A stretch of DNA of 64,000 nt from Amorphophallus konjac (taxonomy: Eukaryota > Streptophyta > Magnoliopsida > Alismatales > Araceae): NCBI GenBank assembly GCA_022559845.1, contig CM040125.1, positions 322,407,829 to 322,471,828 of the forward strand, in the 5' to 3' direction. Below the pieces are notes generated by a model, which was not told the origin of the DNA, did not search any database, and worked only from the letters and a program-made list of their open reading frames with translations. Shown piece after piece: positions 33,479-43,467 of this stretch. A program made the translations under genes and the position numbers. Numbering within the stretch: the stretch's first letter is position 1; the number at the start of each line of letters is the position of its first letter.

Positions 33479-34867
33479 TATCACGTCCGGAGCCTTTATT
33501 ACAGCGGAAGACTCGCTCGAGGAACGTGAATAGCCGGCATGGTAAGCCTCTTGCAAGCAAGAACGATCAGAGCGTAAGGCAATCACATATAAGAATGCAA
33601 TCACACAATATTTACTCAACTTCAACTTTCATTAATAATCAAATCCAATATTCGAATACAACCACTAATTCAACTTCCATCATGCTAGACTCAAGAATTA
33701 AGAAATTACATAGACTCGATCTAAACAATGAAAACTTCCCAAGTCTTCGCTCATTCTTTAACAATACGTTCATTCGCTCTCGGACCCGCTACTTATATAA
33801 CCCGAATCCGAATTCGAATCACTTTCATTTCCTGAAAAGAATGGAAATAGGTAATGAGCACACTTGCCCAGTAGGTATCTTCGCATTAACATGAAGGCAT
33901 CATTAAAGTAATTAACGTTTTTGCTCAAGAGGAATAATGTAAAATCATGCAAATGCGATCAATCATGCGATTAAACCAAAGTATGTAAGATAGAATGAGA
34001 GCAAGTATGAACTAACAAGAATGTTATAAGAACATGATCTGTCCTTTCATGAACAAGAATGTAACGAGAATGTACTAGCAAGCCATATAATCATCACTCA
34101 GTATCTTTTACTTATGAGAAAGTACTTCGGGAATTTCTATGGAATATCAAGAAAGTCATGTATAAGTATCAATCATGTTGTATCGTGTTGTGGATTTTCA
34201 CTAATTTAAAAGAAAGTACTCCCAGCACAATACGACGCCAGTAGCATCATATCTCATGGTTTATAATAGTATGTTTCCGACAATCAGCCGAGGGGACTAG
34301 CATAGAGCCCTTGAACACAATCAGTGCTCGATCGTATCTTCAAGTATAAATCAAGCTTTTTCTACGCATGTAACAATCAAGTATGGCCAAGAATGTACAA
34401 TTTCAACAAGCTCTTGATAACAATAGTTCAATGAATGAATGCTTTAATAAGAATCATGAGAAATCAAGAATGACTTATACTATGTTATGCTTATGGAAAT
34501 AAATCGGCAGCATAATGGTACATTCTTTATCTTCCATTCATTATATTAGATTTCTTGATCAATATGATAAGTTCTAGATCATCAAGAGTCCATTTAGAAA
34601 CCTTGGAATATCAACCCTTGGTCAAACCTCGGGTTAAAATACTCAAGCAGTATGACGGTCGTGTACTGGACCGTTACATGATGTGACACTCCAACATTGG
34701 ACCGTTACATTAGTTTGAATCCAGAACTAAGAAATCAGACTCAGTTGAATGTGACGGTCGTATATTGGGCCATTACATGTGCCTGACGGTCCAATATAGA
34801 TCTATTACACTGCTGATAACCAGAAACATCGATAGTGTAATCTAATCACTTGGGTTTTAATGGTACA

Positions 34868-34930
34868 ACCAACTCGGCGTCCTAGTGGGAATCCCAGGCT
34901 CGCGGAGAATTACGGAGGCCTTGCAACATG
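34868..34930 (-). other. Conserved non-coding block (solo-LTR copy)
   Basis: In sense: GGCCTCCGTAATTCTCCGCG, then AGCCTGGGATTCCCACTAGG, then GCCGAGTTGGTTGTACC. About 40 bp before it both this LTR and Tekay-1 have CTCTCYATTGGAYATTCC. Confidence 0.75.
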
Positions 34931-36223
34931 ATTTCTAGTCCATTGGAAGGAATATCCAATAGAGAGGTCCTCATGTCCAAGAATAATGTTCCTATAGTGC
35001 AAAGTGAATTAATGGACATATACCTGAATATATGACATGTACTTCTATTGATAGAGATGATGTGTAACAATAGGAAATCATGATAAAATTCCGTCAATAC
35101 ATCTTTGGAAAATCATGATTTAGATACAAAACTATAGAAATTTGGCACATGAAATTAACATAACTTAAAATAACTTAAGATACCTTAATCATACAATTTC
35201 TATTATGAATCAGTAAATAAACTTAAAGTCATGATAACAGGTCAAAACTTAGATAACTAGGCTTATTTATAAGTTAAATTAACTAGTTTCCCATTCTATC
35301 TACAGTTACCCTTACAGTCTAGAATGGGTGCGTCACAGTGACTGTGACGGTTTATCGTGATGCCGTTACAGTAAGGTAACGCTCCATCGATGCTGCGTTA
35401 GAGACAATAGATAACTTCAAACACCAACGAAGGTGTGACGGCTTATCGTAAGGCCGTTATATCATTGTGACGGTCTTATCTTGATGCGTCAGATCGTCTG
35501 CTGGCAGTAAAATAAAGAAAAAGTTTATGAAAACATAACATACTTGGAAATCAAAATACTACAATTATTCTAGGCATGATAAACGAAGTATGGACCAACT
35601 ACATGCATGGGTTTTAGTGAATAGACAAGATAATATCTTTGATCTTTGATTAGGGCTAAGGATATGTATGTATACATGAACCCACTAAAACATAGAATTC
35701 ATGATTCATGATGCATGAAATCAAGCACAATCAGAGGACTTTTATCCCTAACAAGATATTTTTACCAATCATGAGATAACCTACCTCTTAACTAGGCTTT
35801 AAGCTTCTAATTTGAATCTGAAAATTGAGCCCTAGCTCTCCTTTTCCAGTGATTTTCCAGCAACTTCTTGCTGCTCTATCTCTCCAACCTCTTGTCTTAA
35901 AGATGTGAAATTTTGAGGGTAAAAATATGAAACTAAGGTGATCAAAAAGTTGTAAAGGATTGAATTCTAATTACCTCGTTTAGACGCCCTAATCTCTTGA
36001 TCTTCAGGGGTCCTTTGCTCTGAATCCTGAGTTACTATGGTCAAACCAGCAACTTTGGAAGCTTCAATCTCCTTTGTTGCTTGATCTCCTAACATGAAAT
36101 GTGGAGAACTATTAGTCTAAAGTATACTAAATAAAATCTTCTAAAGAACTTACCCGAAATTCTATCTCCTTACCTTGATTCTTTACGAGCCAAAAGTAAG
36201 GGTCGCTCAATTCAGAACTAGGT

Positions 36224-36236
36224 CCTATTTATAGGG
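36224..36236 (-). promoter_or_regulatory. TATA box of solo LTR
   Basis: Minus-strand CCCTATAAATAGG, in the same local context as the Tekay-1 box. Confidence 0.6.
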
Positions 36237-36337
36237 TTTTGAAGATTTGATCGATTCTAGAGTCCTTAATTTGCCAGAACCTAATCCCTAAGAGTCCTTA
36301 GTAATGTTATAAACTCTCCCAAGTCGATCTCTTGCAT

Positions 36338-36342
36338 ATAGG
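36338..36342. repeat. Target-site duplication ATAGG, left of Tat-gag-1
   Basis: ATAGG here and at 48514-48518. Confidence 0.93.
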
Positions 36343-36987
36343 TGTTGACACCCATTTTAGCCCACAAGTTGTGTCATTTCTCTTATTCATCATTTTTGAT
36401 GCCCCGAATTAGCCATTATTTTGGAGTTTTTTCGGATGGATTTTGAGCCCATTTTTACCATTTCATATCCTTTAAGTCTTGGAGATCATGATTTCTTAGA
36501 GCCCTGGAGCTTATCTTATCAAATTCTGACTTCCAAGTCAACTTTCGGCCCATTTAGGCCGACTTCCCTTAAGTAATCGACTCTCTCTCACTGCGCAGTC
36601 CTGAAAGTTATTCTTTTTCACCCTCTTCCAGTCCTCTATTCAAAATGTTGTCTTCATCAAAGTTGTTCATCTTTCAAAGATCTACAATTTCTTCGTCTAC
36701 GCCATTGGCCAGTTCTGCCCCGATTGTGAGTTATTTACATTTTTCCAGCAGGCTGTGCTGTTCACCTATGTCTCAGAATTTTCCTCTCTCTTCCAGCCCC
36801 ATTTTCTCCCTCTTATGATCATTTTCTCATCTTGCTTTCTTCATGAAAGTTGTTCCTCTCTCAGTTATATACAATTTCGTATTCTACCACTTTCACTAGT
36901 TCTGCCCCGTTTGAGAGCTACGCTTCAATTTCCAAAGTCACGCGTAGTATGCCCGGAATCTGCCTTCATCGATGTGAAGGTCTAGTG

Positions 36988-37170
36988 TAGGTGCGTTACA
37001 TCAGTGTAACGGTCTATCGTAAGACCGTCAGAGCACTGTGACGGTCCTACAGTAGACCGTTGCACCTAAACTTATCCGAAATCGTCCCGTTTGACCCCCA
37101 GAGTGTGACGGACCTACCCTAGTCCGTTACATAACTCTGACGGTCGTACGATAGACCGTTACATACACCT
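36988..37170 (+). repeat. TGTAACGGTC...GACCGTTACA word cluster
   Basis: Five words in 180 bp, among them TGTAACGGTCTATCGTAAGA with its GACCGTCAG arm, TGACGGTCCTACAGTAGACC, TGTGACGGACC...GGTCCGTTACA-like and TGACGGTCGTACGATAGACC. The copy in the 3' LTR is at 47168-47350. Confidence 0.85.
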
Positions 37171-37580
37171 GAGAGTCCAATTCGTGCTGGACTTTGCTCC
37201 GTTTCTGTGCACCGTGGCCTGCCTGAAGAGTCCATAACTTCTTGAATTCTACTCTGAATTGAGCGCCGTTTGTTCCTATGGTTTCTCCTTGATATTATCT
37301 TGAATTCAATCTAAAGAACTCCAAATTTTATTCGCTATCTTGCTCAAAATCATGCTCGAAATTTGAGGGTTTAGGTGTCCTGGTTCAACTCAAACTCTGC
37401 AGATTAAGCTCCGGGGCTCCCTTCAAGAAGCCATATCTTCTAGATCCTTCATCCAAATAGAGTCCCGTTTTCTCCTATGACTTATCTTGACTATTATCTC
37501 GAGATTGATCCATAGATCTCGGGATTTGATGGACTCTATCTCTTAAACTCGTGGAGGAAAGTTGAGGGTTTCACCACTTC

Positions 37581-37590
37581 TCTATAAAAA
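37581..37590 (+). promoter_or_regulatory. TATA box, Tat-gag-1 LTR
   Basis: TCTATAAAAAC, conserved at 47761-47770. Confidence 0.6.
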
Positions 37591-38339
37591 CTGCCCAGTT
37601 CGCAATTGCAAAGGGGGGCTCTTTCCGGACGTGGGGCGAAGCCATGCTGCGCTGCCAACTCACAACTTCGACCCCATCTTGAAGAGGGAAGTACTGGCTT
37701 TCAATTCCATCCTTCTGGGCTTGATTTCATGGGCTACACTCTTAGTTCTCTTCCTCTTAAAATCAGAAATCATCACAGTTTTCTGCACTTTCTGCTACAC
37801 ATACGTTTTTCTCCGTTTTGCATCATCGTTTTCTCTCTATTCTCTCAATCAAATCTCGTGATTTCAAATCTCATGCATGCACAACACACCCACCTATCTT
37901 TTCCACCCTTCCACAGGAGTTAAAAAACCTCCCCCCGATGCGTTCTCCCCCTTTTATTCATGCTATTTTATCACTTTGGGTAGATTTCTACACTTCATGT
38001 TCTAATGGGTTTTTGTCTTTGTGTTTCATCTTTGTTTTACAGGAGAGTATGAATACAACGTGAGGCCCTCTTTATCTAGCCGGCTGGAAGGAGAGGAGGT
38101 CGATCCCACACCATTCCCCGCATCCCGTTCTTAAGCGCGATCAAGTCTTCATCCCTTTCCGAGGTACACGACGTCGTTACACTCCTTTCATCCTTGCGTC
38201 GTTGTTAATCCTTGGTGGCGATCACGGTTAGTATTTCCATCCTTTCATCCCCCTCGTCTTTGATTCACATGTTTATGCATGTATGTATTTAAAGGGGGCG
38301 GGATAGGAATCTAATTATTAAAATGAATCAAAAGTTTTT

Positions 38340-38356
38340 TGGCGATCACGGTGGGA
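38340..38356 (+). other. Primer-binding site, tRNA-Arg type
   Basis: TGGCGATCACGGTGGGA begins six bases after the LTR. Its complement ends in CGCCA and matches the 3' end pattern of a plant tRNA-Arg, the primer reported for Ogre-type elements. The assignment is from memory. Confidence 0.6.
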
Positions 38357-38559
38357 CACCAATGCCCATCATGCTTGTTTTCATGCTCTTTTGTAGGTTG
38401 GGTGGGTGCATGTTCATGTTTAGGTAGTATTTCCTCCATTCTCCCACTATTTTTGGTGTTTTACGGGCTCTGGTTATGTGACGGTCTTACGGTAGACCGT
38501 CACGCTCATATAACGATCATTTGGTAGACCGTTACAGCTTCTGGCAGTCTTGCGCGCAT

Positions 38560-39120
38560 GCTCACAGGGCCATGTTCATCGGGGCATAACTTTTGATCCC
38601 GGAGTCCGATTGAGCTGATTCTTGTTGCGTTGGATAGCCCTTTCTATTGTCTTTCTATCAATATATCATTTACATCATTTGGTTAACATTTGCATACTCT
38701 AATATTGTCCAACGTTTTAAGTTTTCTGCATAAGTTCTGCAGGCAGGCTTAGGGATAGGTTCACAGGTACATCTTTACTCAGTGATTTGACTACCTTCCC
38801 AGTGTCTGATTGCATTGATTTTTGTTCCATTGGATAGTCATTTGTATTGTCTTTCCATCCATAGTTTATTTGCATCATTTGGGTCCCATTTGCTTAGTTA
38901 AAAATTGTCATCATTTTAGCATTTTGTCCATAAAATCTGCATGTGGTCTGCGCACAGGTTCACGGGGGCAACTTTGCTCAGTGATTGGATTGACCTCCCG
39001 GGGTCAGATTGATCTGTTCTTAGGCCCGTTGTGCAGAACTTTGTATTGTCTTTCCATCCATAAACTATTTGTTTTAGTTGGATCATGTTTGCATAGTTTA
39101 ATCTAGTCTTGATTTTCTAG
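38560..39120 (+). repeat. ~200-bp degenerate tandem repeat, 3 copies, in leader
   Basis: The landmark ATTGTCTTTCYATC lies at 38646, 38846 and 39045. Around it each unit has GTTGGATAG, ATTTGCATCATTTGG and TCTGCA. Copies are clearly diverged. Confidence 0.7.
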
Positions 39121-39253
39121 TTTTAAGTTAGAAATTGCATGCACTCCGGTGCACATAGGGTCATACATTGCATATCATAGTTGCATTTCCTACCTTGGTA
39201 AGTGATCCTCTCGCTCCCATATTCCTTGGGCTCGACTAGGTGATCTTATCCGG

Positions 39254-39312
39254 GACCTCCATAAGTCCCCGCGAGCCGTGGATTCTCACACGGACGCCGG
39301 GCCGGTTGTACC
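39254..39312 (+). other. Conserved non-coding block (Tat-gag-1 leader copy)
   Basis: GGACCTCCATAAGTCCCCGC ... CCGTGGATTCTCACACGG ... CCGGGCCGGTTGTACC. It matches blocks in the Tekay-type LTRs although this is a different lineage, and here it sits in the internal leader rather than an LTR. Confidence 0.75.
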
Positions 39313-39773
39313 TTTCCACACCTTAGGCTTGCATTTGCATACGTGTAAGGGAGTTAACCTTAGTCAACATAAAGTTTGGACCTTATTCCCATAGGATTCC
39401 TATCTTGAGGGAATTTTTTCTAATTCAAATCATTAAAAGGTCTATTAAAACCACTAAAAGATTTCCCATCATATCAACTTGTTTGACTTGGGTGAAAACT
39501 CTCACATTGCATTGTTTGTGTTGTTTGGGCTTGTCCAAGCCCATTAGTGGTTTTTGTGTTGCATTCTTTCATCATCCATATGTTTTGTTGTTGTTAGGCA
39601 CATTTAGCTTAGCCCATTTTGTGTGTTCATTGTCCAGTCCATTGTCCCGTGGTCTATTGTCCATTCGTCTTTACATTAGTGGGTCAGCCCCCCTTGTTCT
39701 CAAGCCCATTAAGCCCTTGCTTCCCCATTTGTATTGTCCTTGATCTCCTTGTATTAAGTCTCCATTTGCCCTG

Positions 39774-41664
39774 ATGGAGTATCATTCTAACGCCTTGTAT
39801 CATTCTTTTTCTCAATCTTCTTCCTATTCCTGCATGGAATCCTCTTCCCACGCGGGCCCATCTTCCCGTGGTCCTTCTGATCCATCCAAGGAGCAGGCTA
39901 ATCTCATGGCCCATCTTTCAAGCCTTGTTCACCAAATGGACCCGGCCTAGGCCCAACGTCTTATTGCATCTCATCTTCATGGGCCTTCTTCTCATAATGG
40001 GCCATCTTCTATTCATGGGCTTCCTCCTTCTCCTTCATATGTTGCTGGCCCAATTGCTATTGGGCATTATTCTCTTAATGGGCCTCATTATTCTGCCCAT
40101 GCTGCTGCTGGCCCATTCAACCCATGTTCCAACATCTCTTCCAGGCCCGCTCACCCTTCCATTCCCAGAATGGGCCCTTTTTCTTCTCAGCCCGGATCCT
40201 CTTATCCGGCCCAATACCATGCTCCTGGTCCTAATTCACAACCTCTTGCTCAAGCTGGCCCATATTCTTCTCGATCTCTCCCTACCCAAGAGATGATTGC
40301 TCAAACCCAACGCCAGCTTGATGAGCTTCAACGTCGGATCGATCCCAAATCCTCTTTAAGTGTTCCGTTCGCTTTCCAAGGTCTCCGGCTCCCACCTCCA
40401 TCACAAATTCTCACATATCGCCGTTATAGTGGAGTCGGTGACCCGTATGTTCACTTGAAGGAGTTTGTTTATGAGTCGGCCCAATTTCGACATGACCAAC
40501 ACTTGATGGCTTATCTGTTTGGTCTGTCATTGGAAGGCCCGGCTCGGGATTGGTTCTTATCTCTTCCGCAAGAGCAAGTCGTGAATTTTCAAGCCGTGCA
40601 AGGGAAATTTCTTCAGCAGTTTCAAGGCCAGGTTGGGCCCACGTACTCTATTGTGGATCTGGCCCATGAGATGATGAAGCCTGAAGAGGAGTTTTCTACC
40701 TTTGCTGAGACCGGAGGGAGAGCAAATCAAGATGCTGATATCCAATGCCGTGCCCGAGTATCGGTACATCTTAGCCCTCAATGACATCACCTCCTGGCAA
40801 CAATTATACAGCCGAGCCCGCTTCATTCGCCAACAAATCCAAGATTCCCTTGACCCCGAGTCTCCACCATCCACCTCCACATATCAACCTTCACCCTCCA
40901 CGTGCCAATCCTACGCTCCCATGAGCCGGCCCGCCATGAGTCAGCCTTCTGCCACATATCCCTCCACGAGCCAACCTCCCATCTCTACGTACCCATACGC
41001 CTCCGCATATCAACCTTCCATGAGTCAGCCTCCCGTGTCCACATACCCATCCCCGTCTCCACTTTCGATCAAGGGAACACCACATCCCGAGCAGGTGGAT
41101 GCCGTCTACATACCTCCCCACTCCGTTCCACATATGCCTTCACCAAATCCCTCCACCACTAGCCACACACTATTGCCTATGCAACCTCCACTTCCGTCTC
41201 CACAACCATCTCCATCACATATCCCTCAGCATTCACCTTGCCCGAAGCGGGCTCCTTGTCCTCCATTGCCGGAGTGCTTTATCGACATTTTGAGGGCTTT
41301 GATGGCCACTCACACGTTGCCGCTCTCTCCGGTTGTGCCTTGCCGACCCGCGGTCGGGGATATGCTTCAGTTCTGTGATTTTCACCGCCAACAGGGTCAT
41401 TTGGTTGAGGATTGTCCCGAGTTCAAGGATTATGTTTATGACCTGGAAGCTAAGAAAAGGATTGATTGGGCCGCTATGCATAAAGTCATTTTACATCTCC
41501 GCAGCCAACAGCAGCAGCAAGAAGTTCAGCCTGGGCAGCCGTCTCCGTTACTTCAAGACCAGGGGCACCCCTGTGGTTCTTTATCTAGCAATGCACCCGC
41601 TCCATCACCTACTCAGTTACCTCTGCCATCTCCTATCCAATCTCCGCAACCTCCACAAACCTAA
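39774..41664 (+). pseudogene. Tat-gag-1 gag: capsid-like core and CHHC knuckle
   Basis: Starts at ATG 39774 (MEYHSNALYH). A TAG at 39948-39950 interrupts the frame; it continues to about 40700, where it shifts by one base into the frame used to 41664. N-terminal part is rich in Gly, Pro, Ser and His. The capsid-like core is SQILTYRRYSGVGDPYVHLKEF ... SLEGPARDWFLSLP ... VQGKFLQQFQ (about 40400-40620), a pattern of Tat-group gag. After a Pro/Ser linker comes CDFHRQQGHLVEDC (about 41374-41415), a zinc-knuckle relative with His for the second Cys. The TAA at 41662-41664 is a single in-frame stop; the same frame continues as the next entry. It would package element RNA. Confidence 0.8.
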
Positions 41665-43467
41665 GCCTCTGCTCATGCTAGTGACTCCCCTTCCTCTCCC
41701 GCCGCTACTACCACTACTTCTATCCCTAACACCGCTCGACGTGTTGTGTTGACACGTCGACGGTGGACACCACAACCACCCTCTTCACCCTCTCCACCTC
41801 CATGTCCACTACCCCCATTGCCTTCATCACTATCCTCACCATCTCCATTGCCATCACCATCATCTCCATCTCCACCACCAGTGCTTCCATCACCACCTCC
41901 ACCTCCACCCTCGCCTCCATCTCTGCCATCACCTTTGCCCGAGCCTGAGCAAGCCACACCTTTGCCTTTACCTTTACCCTCAGCCACGCCTTCACCTTCA
42001 CCTTTGTCACCACCCGAGCCTATCATCGCCACATCGCCTGCGCCTTCACTTTCTATCACCACTCCCGTTGGAACCTCCATGCCTTCCAAACGTTCATGTG
42101 TGCCACCCAAACATATTCCCTTTACTTCTCTAACCACTTCCACCTCACGGAGCGGGTGTGCGTTGCCCATGGTGCCCCTTGGGTCTAATCCCCAGGGAGA
42201 CAACAAGCCAAGTCATGATGATTCAGTGCCGGCCGTGCATTTCAAGATCCAAGACTTCATTTGTCGAATGCCGATCCGTATCCTGGTCCCTAGTTATTTT
42301 GGGGATGATGCGCCTACACTTTCAAAGATGACAGTTGCTAAGAAGAGTTCCCATGCACTGGTGCCAGTTTCTTCACAAGCGAGGCCGGTGGCAATCTTAT
42401 TGCTCGCTAGGGGATTCACTATCGATGTTTTTATGTCTCCTCGCTCCATTGCTATTCAGATAACGGGCCAAGAGGGGTCCTCTACTCAGATTGTGCTAAC
42501 TCATTCGGCTGCCAAGAGCCTTATGGATTCCCTATTCAAGAGGCAGTTGGCCGTATCTTCTACATTTTTCAAGGACATTCTGCACATCCTATGCAATCTC
42601 CCTTGGTTCATTAGCAAGCCGGCCATGTCAACGCCCCGCATTGCTCTCCCCCAGTTTTGTCCTGCTCTTCTGGTAAGGGAGTTATGCTTCATGCCCAATT
42701 GCCGAGGGGAGATGCCAAATCTTATGCTGCTAGTGCCAAGTGACAAAACTCCATGGTTCTATGATATTCATTCATTTGAGGAGTTATCTGTCGAAGAATG
42801 TTCATCTACTATTGTTAGCACCGGGTGTCTAGGGGCAACCGCCCCGATGAAGTTGCATGTTCACAGCCGGGCCAGGCCGTCTTCCAGGTGGACCCGTTAT
42901 TTGAGAAAGTATTATAGATCGAGAAGGCCGAAGGTCCGAGTCCGCGCTAGGCGAGTCCATTTCAAGCCAATTCCAGCTAAGAAGTGGCAGCGGCGTAAGT
43001 TTAAGGGCCGTCAGTTGTGCACTCAGGGGTCCACTTCTCTTCCTTCTTCTTCATTTCACTCATCATTTCTTCTGCTCGGTTCCCACCCCTGGGTGGTGTA
43101 TCTGCCCTCTCCTAATTCTCCCCCCACGATTCTCTCCTCCCATCTCGGGTCCGTGAATCCCTGTTCTTCCTTTTCCTATCCGGAACCTCTGGACTTTCCA
43201 TCTCCTCACCATTCTCGGCCTCAACCTATGTCTGATTCTCCTCCCCCGGTATCCTCGGGTTCAACTTCTCATTCTCTTTCCCCGACCCTGTCGGGTGACT
43301 CTTATTCCCCTTCCCCGACTCTGTCGGGTAGTCCTAGTTCCTTTTCTCCGACCACGTCGGATGATCACTCCTCTTCCCCCTTACCTTTTCCACATTCTTC
43401 TTATCATCTTTCTACTCATTCTTCTTCACCCTTACGGGGTCTTCGCCCTTTCTCTTGCTATTTTTGA
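41665..43467 (+). CDS. Unrecognised domain fused downstream of gag
   Basis: Open to the TGA at 43465-43467, in frame with gag apart from one stop (41662-41664); there is no ATG near its beginning. Parts: a very Pro-rich segment (about 41760-42010); a ~220-residue folded-looking region (about 42213-42860) with VHFKIQDFICRMPIRILVPSY, an ARPVAILLLARGFTIDVFMS stretch and CNLPWFISKP; an Arg/Lys-rich segment (about 42866-43018) that could bind RNA or be a nuclear signal; and a Ser/Pro tail with repeated SPTLSG. It has no DTG/DSG, YxDD or DDE motif and is not PMD-like. It occupies the place of protease-RT in a normal element. I cannot assign a function. The composition of the Pro-rich part alone could be low-complexity drift, but the central region is not low-complexity. 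Confidence 0.6.
   Translation, partial: ASAHASDSPSSPAATTTTSIPNTARRVVLTRRRWTPQPPSSPSPPPCPLPPLPSSLSSPSPLPSPSSPSPPPVLPSPPPPPPSPPSLPSPLPEPEQATPLPLPLPSATPSPSPLSPPEPIIATSPAPSLSITTPVGTSMPSKRSCVPPKHIPFTSLTTSTSRSGCALPMVPLGSNPQGDNKPSHDDSVPAVHFKIQDFICRMPIRILVPSYFGDDAPTLSKMTVAKKSSHALVPVSSQARPVAILLLARGFTIDVFMSPRSIAIQITGQEGSSTQIVLTHSAAKSLMDSLFKRQLAVSSTFFKDILHILCNLPWFISKPAMSTPRIALPQFCPALLVRELCFMPNCRGEMPNLMLLVPSDKTPWFYDIHSFEELSVEECSSTIVSTGCLGATAPMKLHVHSRARPSSRWTRYLRKYYRSRRPKVRVRARRVHFKPIPAKKWQRRKFKGRQLCTQGSTSLPSSSFHSSFLLLGSHPWVVYLPSPNSPPTILSSHLGSVNPCSSFSYPEPLDFPSPHHSRPQPMSDSPPPVSSGSTSHSLSPTLSGDSYSPSPTLSGSPSSFSPTTSDDHSSSPLPFPHSSYHLSTHSSSPLRGLRPFSCYF

Larger units (their letters stand above)
36343..38333 (+). 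repeat. Tat-gag-1 5' LTR (1991 bp)
   Basis: Same length as the 3' LTR. The terminal ACA is changed to AAA. It contains inverted-repeat words (36988-37170), a TATA box at 37581, and internally repeated AAGTTGTTC...TTCTACGCC/TTCTACCAC segments about 185 bp apart. Confidence 0.92.

Noticed and set aside
41673..42206. Gly/Glu/Asp-rich minus-strand frame opposite the Pro-rich linker
   Set aside because: Antisense shadow of the CCN-rich proline codons of the Tat-gag-1 frame.
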